A DNA stretch of 64,000 nt from an uncultured Ectothiorhodospiraceae bacterium. GTDB taxonomy: Bacteria > Pseudomonadota > Gammaproteobacteria > UBA6429 > Thiohalophilaceae. Shown here piece by piece: positions 7,697 through 16,532 of the stretch (position 1 is the stretch's first letter; each line of letters starts with the position of its first letter). Below the pieces are notes generated by a model. That model was not told where the DNA came from and did no database searches. It worked only from the letters and a program-made list of their open reading frames with translations. The stretch covers positions 19,146-83,145 of the forward strand of contig CAMYOL010000064.1 in NCBI GenBank assembly GCA_947260005.1, read 5' to 3'. Both the position numbers and the translations under genes were made by a program.

Positions 7697-8659
7697 TTAG
7701 TTTGCAATACCACTACTCCAAAAAGCATGTTCTTTGTTAAGAAACTCATCGAATGGTAAATAATGTGAGCCATCACAGGAAAAGGTGAGACTGATAATTC
7801 CATTAAAAATATTTAACGCCCCGGCTCGTAAATATAAGGTTTCATCCATATAGCGTAGTTGGCGAAGACCATCGAGTATCGTGCGTACCTGATTTTTAGG
7901 AATCGACGCATCAGTGGGATAAGATGTGTTTGGGTAAGCTAAACAAATGTTTGGGTCGGTTAGTGCGTCGATGTTTAGTAATCGATATCGATAGGGATCA
8001 TCATAATGCCAGATAACTGCGCGGTTACTGGAAAAGTGTAATTTAGCATGAAAGACTCCATGATCCACCATTAGTTCTTCTATCACACCTAATACGACAT
8101 CAATGTGGCGATCCATATCACTATCAATTCGACTTTGCGAAAATACATTGCCGCGTATCGATGGGTCACCTTTAATTTGTGTCCATTGCCTTGGTTCTTC
8201 ATATAAATCACGTGTTAACGGCAATGCACGTAAATCAAAATCGGCACCGATAAAACCGAGTGCTGTACCTTGCACGTCTCGAATAATTTGAATCGCTGTT
8301 AAGGATGGCCGTTTTGCACGTAAACTTATATAGGCTGGAGATAACACAAAATCAGAACTGGGCACAACTTCATTCATATAAGGTCGTTGTGAACGGTCAC
8401 GACCGAAATCATTATTGATTACTTTATCGTGGCTGATATTGTCGCTTATCTGAATTGCATTGGTATCCAGGGCATAGAGAAATTTACAATAGGGCATCGT
8501 TTGTAAAATCTCAGTCAATGTTTTATTAAGTTGTTCACGATTGCCCCAGACTTTACGGCAAGACAGGGCGGCCCTGCTTAATGGATCAGATAGCATTTGC
8601 GTTAGTAACTTGCGTTGACGTGAAATACTTTGTTGCAGAGTCGGTTGGTTTTCGTTCAT
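7697..8659 (-). CDS. Soluble PDC/Cache-type sensor domain protein
   Basis: The 320-residue protein has no signal peptide or membrane helix. Its middle (about residues 55-150) has a PDC/Cache-like pattern: LYALDTNAIQISDNIS, DRSQRPYM, SPAYISLRAKRPSLTAIQIIRD and GFIGADFDLRALPL. Cache domains usually sense ligands outside the cell, but standalone cytoplasmic forms exist in gammaproteobacteria. The C-terminal 150 residues match nothing I know. It converges on the diguanylate cyclase gene, whose stop is 10 bases from its own, so the two share an intergenic end but not a promoter. Confidence 0.65.
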   Translation of the reverse strand: MNENQPTLQQSISRQRKLLTQMLSDPLSRAALSCRKVWGNREQLNKTLTEILQTMPYCKFLYALDTNAIQISDNISHDKVINNDFGRDRSQRPYMNEVVPSSDFVLSPAYISLRAKRPSLTAIQIIRDVQGTALGFIGADFDLRALPLTRDLYEEPRQWTQIKGDPSIRGNVFSQSRIDSDMDRHIDVVLGVIEELMVDHGVFHAKLHFSSNRAVIWHYDDPYRYRLLNIDALTDPNICLAYPNTSYPTDASIPKNQVRTILDGLRQLRYMDETLYLRAGALNIFNGIISLTFSCDGSHYLPFDEFLNKEHAFWSSGIAN

Positions 8660-9058
8660 ACGTTCATGCTACAGACATGAGGTGTCTGAGGACAGTATAC
8701 CAAAAGAGACAGGCTTCCAGATATCATGAGTGTACTCGTAAATTTTATTTCTCGGGCATTCGGGAGCGAGCTGGCACCTATCGATTTCTAAATGTTTTGC
8801 TTAATTATTAACCATGGCATTGAAAGACAGGAATTCAGGAAAATGGTTATTGGGAGTCGTATCACTAGCCGATGAAGTAGATAACCCATTAAAACATTAT
8901 AAATAATAAGTTAATAGAGGCTTGAAAAATGTGAACTGGTTCACAAGTATTTTCCTGTAAGGATACTATTACCACATCATTTCAATTCTCTTGGTACTAT
9001 AGTAAAGATAATAACTAGACGTGGATGTTACCTCGTCACGATTTTTGGAGCTTTCGTC
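8660..9058. other. Intergenic region upstream of the DUF1631 gene
   Basis: This 399-base region lies between divergent genes. It holds a perfect CRP-type palindrome at 8930-8945 (described separately) and otherwise only AT-rich sequence. I see no convincing short gene or terminator. Confidence 0.4.
8930..8969 (+). promoter_or_regulatory. CRP/Vfr-type box with -10 element
   Basis: TGTGA-ACTGGT-TCACA at 8930-8945 matches both consensus half-sites exactly with the required 6-base spacer. A -10-like TACTAT lies at 8964-8969. This places the box near -39 to -42, close to a class II activator position, with the DUF1631 gene starting at 9059. The regulator gene is not in this window. Confidence 0.6.
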
Positions 9059-11443
9059 ATGCCTGGCACGGATAACGTTACCTACCTTGACCAGAACCCC
9101 TCTTCTGGTACTGCACGGCACACCCTTGCACGTCGTCTGCATGGTCAATTTAAAGACTTAACCTTAAAGCACATGCCTGGAATATTGCAGGGGATGTTTG
9201 ATAATGCTGATGACGCATTATTTAAAATTGCCGAAAACGCGAATAAGGGTGCGGAAAAAAACTTTTATCTTGATTCAATGCGTATTGTGCGTTTACAACG
9301 GGATTCATTTGAAAAAGGATTTTTCGATCAAATTGCGAAAGAATTTGATCACTATATTGATAATGTTGCTAAGCATAAGATTGAGACCCCCACTGAAGCC
9401 AAAATCGATTATGACAATCTGGAGTTGGTTAGTGAGGACGATCTCGAAATCACCATTGCCACTGAAAGACTGGTGCAAAAAATTCAGGCCCAGTATGTTT
9501 CGGACTTAAGCGCAATTAATAAACGCATGGCGTTCGTATTTAATGTTGACACGATCGATGAAGATAAAATTCCATTTGGCGCCAAAATGCTTGTCGAAGC
9601 CTATGCCTCGGCCGCGGAAAAAATCGATTTACCATTAGAGGTCCGCATTATTCTGTTAAAGCTGTTTGATCTGCAATGTATTAATGGTCTGGCGCGGCTT
9701 TATCAAAATATTAATCAGCAGTTTATTGAAGCCGATGTATTGCCTGTTATCAAAACAACGTTTAACAGCGGCAGTTCACCCACTGCAGTTACCGGTACTC
9801 CTCCCGGTGTTAATCCTTTAGATCCTAATACGGATGTCTGGGGTGCGTTGCAAGGATTATTGGGTCAACGTCCTATGAATGGGAATGGTGGTGTCAATGG
9901 CGGATTCAGTGGTGCAACTGGCGGTGGATTTCCTGGCGGGATGACTGGTGGTGGTGTTCCAGGTACAGGTGGAATGTCAGTTGGCCCAGCTAGTCACGGC
10001 GGTGGCGCTACTTATCAGCCAGGTATGGGGCAGGCCGGTGGCGCGACTGGCCAGGTTATGGTTATACCTTCGGCTGAAATGTTGAGTTCACTCACTAATT
10101 TACAAAAAGGCTTCGAATCAGGTGTTTTACCTGAAGGTGGCGCATTGGCCGTTGGCTCTTATGTTCGTGAGCAACTTCAGACCACTAATACTGATGGCAG
10201 TCCGGCCAGAGAAATTAAACCACTGGATAATGATCTGATTGACGTAGTGTGTTTAATATTTGAATACATCCTTGATGATCCTCAGCTTCCGAGCAGTGCC
10301 AGGGCCAGTATTGCACGCCTGCAAATTCCAATGCTCAAAGTGGCCATGCTGGACAAAGAATTCTTTTCAATGAACGGCCATCCGGCACGTGATTTATTGA
10401 ACAAGCTTGCTCAGTCTGCGTTAGGTATTGATGAGACCACTGATTCGGATAACCCGATTCTTGCAAAGATCAATGAGATAACAGAAACGATCCTTCATGA
10501 GTTTGCAGATGATATAGAATTGTTCAGTTTACTGGATGAAGATTTCACTGACTTTCTAATTCATTACCAGGAACAGGAAAGTAATGCCTTAAGTGATATA
10601 GAAAAACGTTTAAAAGAACGCGAGGAACTGGCTTTAGCCCGAGCCTGGGTGCGTGAAACACTGGAATCACATTTGCTGGGCCGTGAATTACCAGCGGTTG
10701 TGGCGGATATCATTCTGGGCCCCTGGAAAGATGTCATGTTGCATACGTATCTCACAGAAGGGGAAAACAGCGCACTGTGGAAAACTCAGATTCGTTTTAT
10801 AGATGTGCTCTGTTGGTCAATCGAGCCTAAGCAAAAATCAGTTGATCGAACCAAATTAGGCAAGATCATTCAACACTTGATCGTAACCTTACGTCAGGGA
10901 CTGGTACAAATCGATTACCCTCAACCCGAAATTGATGCCGTCTTTAGTTATCTTGAACCCTTTCATATAGCTAGTGTACGTGGTCAAGAGTATTCCAATG
11001 CTGGATTAGCTGAAGCCGATAATACCGCCGTGAATGACACGAGTGAATCCGATGGCACCAATGTTCAAGATTTAGAACCGGTCTTAGCAGATAAAGTCAT
11101 CCTGGAAGATATTGTGCTGGAAAGCTGGGAACCTGCACATGATCCGTTATTTGATTCTGTTGACGATGAGTATCTCGAACTGGCCCGACATATGGAAATG
11201 GGTAAGTGGGTCGAATTTAAAAACGAGGATGGTAAATCGAAACGTGCGAAACTGGCCTGGAAAAGCGATTTACTCGGTGAGTTTACCTTCCTAAACTGGA
11301 AATTCGATGTCATCGCCGATAAAAAACTGGGCGAGTTGGCCGAAGACCTTCGCAAAGGGAATGCCAAGATTATCGATGATGTCCCGCTAATGGATCGGGC
11401 CCTATCCGCTGTGCTCACCAGTCTGACGCCCAAGGCGAGCTAA
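9059..11443 (+). CDS. DUF1631 family protein
   Basis: The 794-residue protein matches the DUF1631 family of large cytoplasmic proteins of unknown function. It starts with the typical block LTLKHMPGILQGMFDNADDALF and ends with a domain containing WVEFKNEDGKSKRAKLAWKS and FLNWKFDVIADK, which resembles PilZ-like/DUF1631 tails. Helical regions flank a Gly-rich linker at about residues 279-350 made of irregular GG, GGG and GGM units. The ATG has GGAG at good spacing. It is transcribed alone behind a CRP-type box. A role in surface behaviour or c-di-GMP response is inference only. Confidence 0.85.
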   Translation: MPGTDNVTYLDQNPSSGTARHTLARRLHGQFKDLTLKHMPGILQGMFDNADDALFKIAENANKGAEKNFYLDSMRIVRLQRDSFEKGFFDQIAKEFDHYIDNVAKHKIETPTEAKIDYDNLELVSEDDLEITIATERLVQKIQAQYVSDLSAINKRMAFVFNVDTIDEDKIPFGAKMLVEAYASAAEKIDLPLEVRIILLKLFDLQCINGLARLYQNINQQFIEADVLPVIKTTFNSGSSPTAVTGTPPGVNPLDPNTDVWGALQGLLGQRPMNGNGGVNGGFSGATGGGFPGGMTGGGVPGTGGMSVGPASHGGGATYQPGMGQAGGATGQVMVIPSAEMLSSLTNLQKGFESGVLPEGGALAVGSYVREQLQTTNTDGSPAREIKPLDNDLIDVVCLIFEYILDDPQLPSSARASIARLQIPMLKVAMLDKEFFSMNGHPARDLLNKLAQSALGIDETTDSDNPILAKINEITETILHEFADDIELFSLLDEDFTDFLIHYQEQESNALSDIEKRLKEREELALARAWVRETLESHLLGRELPAVVADIILGPWKDVMLHTYLTEGENSALWKTQIRFIDVLCWSIEPKQKSVDRTKLGKIIQHLIVTLRQGLVQIDYPQPEIDAVFSYLEPFHIASVRGQEYSNAGLAEADNTAVNDTSESDGTNVQDLEPVLADKVILEDIVLESWEPAHDPLFDSVDDEYLELARHMEMGKWVEFKNEDGKSKRAKLAWKSDLLGEFTFLNWKFDVIADKKLGELAEDLRKGNAKIIDDVPLMDRALSAVLTSLTPKAS

Positions 11444-11672
11444 TCCAAAACTGCCTCATATATTTCATGCCCGCCATTGTTCACTAAGCCAGTATCTTAG
11501 CTATTCTCTATCACATAGCCATTTTTTCTTTAAGCTATTAAGTTTTTGTGAATTATCATTTATTGAATGAGGTAATTTTATTTCTTATATGAATCCTCCA
11601 TTTTATTGATCTGTATTAACGCATCTGCCATATATTAGAGGGATGATACCTCAGATAAATACGGAGATTGCC

Positions 11673-12722
11673 ATGATCGACATTGCCAAAATTCTAGCTG
11701 ACGAAGCAGCTTCAATACTCGAACACACCTGTACTAGTCTACCAAAATCTACCATATATGCTCCAGGCCCGGGCTATATCGATGAAGTGGTTGCTCACAA
11801 AAATCGTAAGCCTGCGGTGTTAAGAAACCTGAATGCCCTCTATAACCATGGTCGTCTGGCAGGTACGGGTTATATGTCTTTATTACCGGTTGACCAGGGT
11901 GTTGAGCATTCTGCGGGTGCCTCGTTTGCTCCAAATCCGGCCTTTTTCGACCCACAAAATATAATCAAATTGGCAATAGAAGGAGGCTGCAACGGTGTGG
12001 CATCGACGCTCGGTGTGCTAAACAGCATAGCTCGTGACTATGCACATAAGATCCCATTTATTGTAAAGATCAACCATAATGAATTGCTGAGTTATCCCAA
12101 CCAATATGACCAAACCTTGTTCGCCAGTGTTGATCAGGCTTTTGATATGGGGGCAGTAGCGGTGGGGGCGACAATCTATTTCGGTTCAGAACAATCTCGG
12201 CGGCAGATACTTGAAGTAAGTGATGCCTTTGAACATGCGCATTCGCTTGGCCTGGTGACCGTTTTATGGGCCTATTTACGTAATAGTGCTTTTAAGCAAG
12301 ATGGTACGGACTATCATGTTTCGGCGGATTTAACCGGACAGGCTAATCACCTGGCAGCCAGCATTGATGCGGATATTATTAAACAGAAACAGGCGCAAAA
12401 TAACGGCGGCTATAATGCCATTGCCTTTGGTAAAACTCATCCAAAGGTTTATTCGGATCTCACATCAGATCACCCAATTGATCTCGTACGTTACCAGGTT
12501 GCCAATTGCTATATGGGACGTGTTGGCATGATAAATTCTGGTGGTGCTTCGGGTGATGACGATTTGCATCAGGCAGTACGAACCGCAGTCATTAATAAAC
12601 GAGCCGGTGGGATGGGAATGATTTCAGGGCGAAAAGCCTTCCAGAAACCTATGGAACAAGGTATTGAATTATTGCATGCTATCCAGGACGTTTATTTGTC
12701 CGAGCAAGTCTCTGTGGCCTGA
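11673..12722 (+). CDS. fbaB: Class I fructose-bisphosphate aldolase (DhnA/FbaB type)
   Basis: I chose the ATG at 11673 because GGAG lies six bases upstream; a longer start at 11643 would add ten residues and has its purine tract too close. The 349-residue product is a DhnA-type aldolase: [20 protein letters not shown], the IVKINHN block, [13 protein letters not shown], and DADIIKQK with the probable Schiff-base Lys. It cleaves fructose 1,6-bisphosphate to dihydroxyacetone phosphate and glyceraldehyde 3-phosphate in the cytoplasm. The family is metal-independent and common where gluconeogenesis is important. It is monocistronic. Confidence 0.92.
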   Translation: MIDIAKILADEAASILEHTCTSLPKSTIYAPGPGYIDEVVAHKNRKPAVLRNLNALYNHGRLAGTGYMSLLPVDQGVEHSAGASFAPNPAFFDPQNIIKLAIEGGCNGVASTLGVLNSIARDYAHKIPFIVKINHNELLSYPNQYDQTLFASVDQAFDMGAVAVGATIYFGSEQSRRQILEVSDAFEHAHSLGLVTVLWAYLRNSAFKQDGTDYHVSADLTGQANHLAASIDADIIKQKQAQNNGGYNAIAFGKTHPKVYSDLTSDHPIDLVRYQVANCYMGRVGMINSGGASGDDDLHQAVRTAVINKRAGGMGMISGRKAFQKPMEQGIELLHAIQDVYLSEQVSVA

Positions 12723-12805
12723 TTAATATAATCGGTTTTATCGAATAATATCTAGTATAGAATTAGAGTAAGTAGTTACAATCATTAAATATCCTGAGGT
12801 GGTCA

Positions 12806-13414
12806 ATGAAAGGTTTCTGGGATGAGCGTTATGCAGAAGAGGGATTAGCCTATGGTGAGGAACCTAATGTTTTTTTGACCCAGGTTGTCGATCTTATTAA
12901 TCCTGAAGGAAAAATATTGGTGGTGGGCGATGGCGAGGGACGAAATGGTGTCTGGTTAGCATCTGAAGGTTTTGATGTTACTTCAGTAGATTATTCCGAA
13001 GTGGCGGTTAAGAAAATAAATGAATTAGCTAAAGAACATGAGGTAAATATAAATACTATTTGTGCTGACCTGAACAATTGGGATTGGCCACGGGAAGTGT
13101 TTGATGCCGTTGTTACCATTTATTTACATTTTCCTTCCGAGTCCAGAGCAGCTATGCACGGTAAGATGCTGGATGCCTTAAAACCAGGAGGTAAAATCAT
13201 AATGGAAGCTTTTAATAAAGCTCAACTGGATTATCCCAGCGGAGGGCCACCTGTTTTAGATATGTTATTTTCGGAAGAGGAATTAAAACAGGATTTTTCA
13301 AAACTGAATATTAAAGAGGCTTATGAAAAGATTGTATATCTTAATGAAGGTAAATATCACGTGGGGGATGGAGCAGTCGTACGTCTCATTGGTGAGAAGA
13401 AACTCCCTGAGTAA
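12806..13414 (+). CDS. Class I SAM-dependent methyltransferase (TehB-like)
   Basis: The 202-residue protein has the SAM-binding motif I (ILVVGDGEGRNGVWLA), motif II Asp (VTSVDYSE), the NWDWPREVFDAVVTIYLHFP segment and a later KPGGKIIMEAF strand. This is the compact Rossmann type grouped with TehB and NodS-like enzymes. It is cytoplasmic. The ribosome site GAGGTGG is strong. Its substrate cannot be told. Tellurite or thiopurine methyltransferases are relatives, and a TerB-like gene lies about 7 kb away, but no link is shown. Confidence 0.85.
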   Translation: MKGFWDERYAEEGLAYGEEPNVFLTQVVDLINPEGKILVVGDGEGRNGVWLASEGFDVTSVDYSEVAVKKINELAKEHEVNINTICADLNNWDWPREVFDAVVTIYLHFPSESRAAMHGKMLDALKPGGKIIMEAFNKAQLDYPSGGPPVLDMLFSEEELKQDFSKLNIKEAYEKIVYLNEGKYHVGDGAVVRLIGEKKLPE

Positions 13415-13465
13415 TCGATGAGTATAAGTGGAAATATTACTTGATCATATGTATCTAAATTTGAC

Positions 13466-14299
13466 ATGCAAATCTATCCAAGTATGAAAAAGAAAATGAT
13501 CAATTTTCTCTTGTTAAGTTTCATTAGTTTGCTTTTGATCAATATATGGGTTTATTTCCTGCAGCCCGGAATGATTTTTTTTCCTTATTCACAATTAAAT
13601 TCTACACCTCAAGACTGGGGACTAAAGTACGAAGACGTAATCTTGACGACCTCGGATCAGGTTAAAATACACGGATGGTATTTACCGGCTAAAAAATCGA
13701 GGCAGGTGGTACTCTTTTTTCATGGCAATGCGGGTAATATTTCACATCGTGGCGATTCTCTAAAGCTATTTCATAGCCTTGGACTTAATGTGTTTATCAT
13801 TGATTATCGTGGTTACGGTAAAAGTGAAGGCGTTATGAGTGAGATGGGTTCCTATCGGGATGCCATGGCAGCCTGGGATCACCTAGTTAAGCAGCGTGGT
13901 TTTAAACCAGGAAATATTGTTATCTTTGGACGTTCTTTAGGAGGGGCCATCGCAACTCAATTGGCGACAAAAGTAAATGCACAAGTTTTGATCGTTGAAT
14001 CAACGTTTAGTTCAGTTAAAGACATGGCCGATATAATGATGCCAATCATTTCTAAGCTGATATATTTGCGTTACCAATTTAATACCGAGAAAATTATCAG
14101 TCAGGTCAATTCTCCAGTATTACTCATGCATAGTCAGGATGATGAAATAATTCCTTATGAACTGGGGCAAAAAGTATTCTCTTCAGCAAAATCACCAAAA
14201 TATCATTTTGAGCTTACTGGTAGTCATAATGAGGGTTTCACCCGGAATGTGGCCGAATATAAAAAAGAGATTAAATGGTTTCTAGAAAAAGAGTATTAA
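13466..14299 (+). CDS. Membrane-anchored alpha/beta hydrolase (BEM46/YfhR-like)
   Basis: The 277-residue protein has one N-terminal membrane helix (about residues 9-31). An alpha/beta hydrolase domain follows: oxyanion HGNAGN, the nucleophile elbow GRSLGG, the acid in HSQDDEIIP and catalytic His in GSHNEGF. This matches ABHD13/BEM46-type serine hydrolases, which face the periplasm or remain anchored at the inner membrane. The start is uncertain; Met7 at 13484 is an alternative and neither has a clear Shine-Dalgarno. The substrate is unknown. Confidence 0.82.
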   Translation: MQIYPSMKKKMINFLLLSFISLLLINIWVYFLQPGMIFFPYSQLNSTPQDWGLKYEDVILTTSDQVKIHGWYLPAKKSRQVVLFFHGNAGNISHRGDSLKLFHSLGLNVFIIDYRGYGKSEGVMSEMGSYRDAMAAWDHLVKQRGFKPGNIVIFGRSLGGAIATQLATKVNAQVLIVESTFSSVKDMADIMMPIISKLIYLRYQFNTEKIISQVNSPVLLMHSQDDEIIPYELGQKVFSSAKSPKYHFELTGSHNEGFTRNVAEYKKEIKWFLEKEY

Positions 14300-14372
14300 T
14301 AATTATCTGTGTTGAGTCACAATGGTTCGATCAAATATCTTTGATATCCGATTAAACACTTCTTAGAAAATA

Positions 14373-14687
14373 CTATATGACTGATTCTCTTAAATTCCGA
14401 CTGCGTTTACTGAATTTTAACTCAGTTTCAATAAGTTTTCTTAATTTATCCCGGCAGTTGATTTCTTTGCAGTCTTCGGCATACCGGCAATCAAGTTCAA
14501 CATCGATTACCAGGTCATCCTGCACATCCAGCATGCAAACAAGTGCGGCTTCTTCCCGTTCAGTTTCAGATTTTGCTTGTTGAAGCAGTGTTATTGTGCT
14601 GTAACCATCAATAAAACGTTTTTTTGCTAAATCTGCGATGTGATCGAAATCATAATGCCCAAAGCAGCCTGGATTGATATTGGCCAT
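14373..14687 (-). CDS. Cysteine-containing conserved small protein, FNR-type promoter
   Basis: The 104-residue soluble protein begins MANINPGCFGHYDFDHIADLAK and has a C-terminal cluster CRYAEDCKEINCRDKLRKLI with three Cys. No signal peptide is seen. The Cys spacing (C-x5-C-x4-C plus Cys8 and Cys51) could bind a metal or cluster. I recognise no named family. The ribosome site AAGGTG is good, and a perfect FNR-type box sits at class II distance upstream, so expression probably rises when oxygen is low. It lies immediately downstream of the cytochrome c4 gene on the same strand. Confidence 0.65.
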   Translation of the reverse strand: MANINPGCFGHYDFDHIADLAKKRFIDGYSTITLLQQAKSETEREEAALVCMLDVQDDLVIDVELDCRYAEDCKEINCRDKLRKLIETELKFSKRSRNLRESVI

Positions 14688-14742
14688 AACGTCTACACCT
14701 TATTTTATTGGTCTTCATACTTCTATTCATTACTACACTTAA

Positions 14743-14785
14743 ATTGTAGCGTGTAGAATTTTTATTTCAAATTGATTCAGATCAA
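14743..14785 (-). promoter_or_regulatory. FNR/ANR-type promoter of the Cys-containing small protein
   Basis: TTGAT-TCAG-ATCAA at 14772-14785 is a perfect FNR consensus. On the minus strand a -10-like TACAAT (14748-14743) lies 33 bases from the box centre. That places the box near -41.5, the standard class II activation geometry. The gene starts at 14687, leaving a 5' leader of about 50 bases. Confidence 0.7.
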
Positions 14786-14803
14786 TAAAAGTTAGTTAAG
14801 TTC

Positions 14804-15484
14804 TTATTGTAATTGTGCAATATACGCTGAGATCATTTCCAGCTCTTTGTCAGAGTATTGTTTAACGATTGGTTCCATAATGTTGCTGTTACGTTTTTTT
14901 AGTGATTTATCTGAATCGCTATTTGCATTATCTCTAAATTGTTTCAGTGTTGTGAATACATAGATTGGCTGTTGTCCAGCAATACGTGCAAAACTGATAC
15001 TACCTGTTCCACGCATTCCATGACATGAACTACACTGTGTTTCATATATTTGTTTACCCTGGGTAGCTAGTTTATTGTTTACGGTTGGCATCTTTACGGA
15101 CATACTATTGTAATAAATGGCGAGATTAATTTTATCATCGCTGGAAAAATCCTTGGCCAGAGAATTCATTACATAGTTTTTACGCCGACCATCTGAAAAT
15201 TTTTCAATCTGATCGAGAAGATAAACAGGGTTTTGACCGGCCAGATTAGGCACCTCAGGTCTTGTACTATTTCCATCGATACCGTGACAAACACTGCACA
15301 ATAAAGCTCGATCACGACCCGCTTCAATGGACTGGTGTCGTGACTCAGGCGTCGATTGTTTTTGCATAATAATCAGCGCAAGCTGATTGATATCAGGCTC
15401 CTTGGCTGACACAATTGGGCATAAGAAAAAAATTAAAATTAAACTAGTTAATAATCGATAGAAATCATGCATGTTTTTGTGCAT
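14804..15484 (-). CDS. Exported diheme cytochrome c (cytochrome c4-like)
   Basis: The 226-residue protein has a signal peptide (cleavage near VSA-K) and two cytochrome c domains, each with C-x2-C-H: CSVCHGIDGNS and CSSCHGMRGTGS. Likely axial Met residues are in YVMNSLAKDFS and NIMEPIVKQYS. The duplicated fold with a GRR-x-YVMNS motif is typical of cytochrome c4, a periplasmic electron carrier to terminal oxidases or other acceptors. The length is normal. An FNR-type box lies upstream. It is not within an oxidase operon here. Confidence 0.88.
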   Translation of the reverse strand: MHKNMHDFYRLLTSLILIFFLCPIVSAKEPDINQLALIIMQKQSTPESRHQSIEAGRDRALLCSVCHGIDGNSTRPEVPNLAGQNPVYLLDQIEKFSDGRRKNYVMNSLAKDFSSDDKINLAIYYNSMSVKMPTVNNKLATQGKQIYETQCSSCHGMRGTGSISFARIAGQQPIYVFTTLKQFRDNANSDSDKSLKKRNSNIMEPIVKQYSDKELEMISAYIAQLQ

Positions 15485-15529
15485 CCGGATTTTCGTGTCT
15501 GTTGATTAATATAATGTAGTTATCTGTAA

Positions 15530-15573
15530 ATAATGTCGAGCTTTACATTTGAGGAATAATTGATGTAGGTCAA
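15530..15573 (-). promoter_or_regulatory. FNR/ANR-type promoter of the cytochrome c4 gene
   Basis: TTGAT-GTAG-GTCAA at 15560-15573 matches the FNR consensus at nine of ten positions. A -10-like CATTAT (15535-15530, minus strand) lies close to the class II distance. The cytochrome gene begins at 15484. Confidence 0.5.
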
Positions 15574-15757
15574 TAATCAGCAGTATCAACATTAATCATA
15601 AAATAAATTTATGAGCGAAACATTATTACAAAATAATTTTATTCAGAAGCAGATTTAGAGATGAATGGTTCAAAATATTTATGGTGCTAGAATATATAAT
15701 ATGGCTATTAAGATCTTAGGTCATAGATTTGTCTCATATACGATTTAGGAGAGTATT

Positions 15758-15931
15758 ATGGGTAATTCAAAAAATACTGATGATAAGATAGTGGAATGTG
15801 AAGTTTGTTTGAAGGAAATTCCATCCTCAGAAGCAAAAATGGAAGAGGCTAGTGATTATGTTGCATATTTTTGTGGTCTGGATTGCTTTGAAAAGTGGAA
15901 AGGTGGGAATAATAAAAGTAAGAACAAATAA
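15758..15931 (+). CDS. Small zinc-ribbon-like protein (DUF3330-like)
   Basis: A 57-residue product starts MGNSKNTDDKIVECEVCLKE and contains C-x2-C (ECEVC) and C-x3-C (FCGLDC) pairs about 25 residues apart, followed by FEKWK. This four-Cys pattern is that of DUF3330/YHS-like small metal-binding proteins. The ribosome site GGAGAG is about 5 bases before the ATG. It is soluble, without signal peptide. It lies 270 bases from the divergent cytochrome c4 gene, so shared redox control is possible but not shown. Confidence 0.7.
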   Translation: MGNSKNTDDKIVECEVCLKEIPSSEAKMEEASDYVAYFCGLDCFEKWKGGNNKSKNK

Positions 15932-16004
15932 CTATGGATAGCGCAAGGATGGATAAGAGTTAATTATTTAGCCTGCTTCCGTTATCCGAAATCATAAATC
16001 GGTT

Positions 16005-16351
16005 ATGACTATTAAAAATAAACCAGCTGATGGTATCTCATGTCTTCTGCAAACATGTGCTGACTTATCGACTATACAGGTTATAGAACTTACTCGCGAT
16101 ATACCACTCTCTGATTACCAGGCAGCAATTTAACTCGCCGATATTGAAGTAAAAAACAATTCGGTGAGGCTGGGTTGATATTATGGCACGATCGTGATCG
16201 CGACTTTGAGTCTCTTCAACATTCGAGTGAGTGCCATCTGGATAGTGCTATTCCAGGTTATGTTGATTATGGTTTATCGCATGGCACTAAGTTAGCGGTC
16301 GACATTGAAAATGGACGTTTTGTCTTATTTTATCTACCGGTATTATTTTAA
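16005..16351 (+). pseudogene. Decayed gene of unknown family (one stop, one frameshift)
   Basis: An ATG opens MTIKNKPADGISCLLQTCAD and runs 42 codons to a TAA at 16131. The same frame then continues with protein-like sequence (LADIEVKNNSVRLG) to a TGA at 16176. A frame shifted by two bases takes over from 16175 with WHDRDRDFESLQHSSECHLD, a Gly-Tyr-Val-Asp-Tyr-Gly stretch and GRFVLFYLP, ending at 16351. All three pieces look like parts of one soluble protein of about 115 residues. I do not recognise the family. Confidence 0.5.
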
Positions 16352-16486
16352 AATAGATTCCAGGAGCCGGGTTTATTTACTTACGTTTAATCTGCACGTA
16401 AAATTCATGTTTTATATAAGCAGATTGTCATATTGGTTGACTCTACTTAATTGCCAACACAGATGTTTACTCATCCTGGTAACATT

Positions 16487-16492
16487 TATAAT
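16487..16492 (+). promoter_or_regulatory. -10-like TATAAT before the YiiX-like lipoprotein gene
   Basis: A perfect TATAAT lies 41 bases before the ATG at 16533. No good -35 element is found at 16-18 bases; TGTTTA is the nearest. It is a candidate promoter for the lipoprotein gene, which follows the decayed gene. Confidence 0.3.
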
Positions 16493-16532
16493 AGAACCAG
16501 AGTGCCGAAAACAGCGGAAATAGAACCTCGTT

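Noticed and set aside
11606..11619. FNR-like TTGAT-CTGT-ATTAA before the aldolase gene
   Set aside because: Only eight of ten positions match, and the nearest -10 (TATATT at 11631) is too close for class II geometry.
16305..16523. 72-codon frame before the YiiX-like gene
   Set aside because: It overlaps the end of the decayed gene in another frame and looks like random AT-rich translation (Tyr, Phe and Leu runs).
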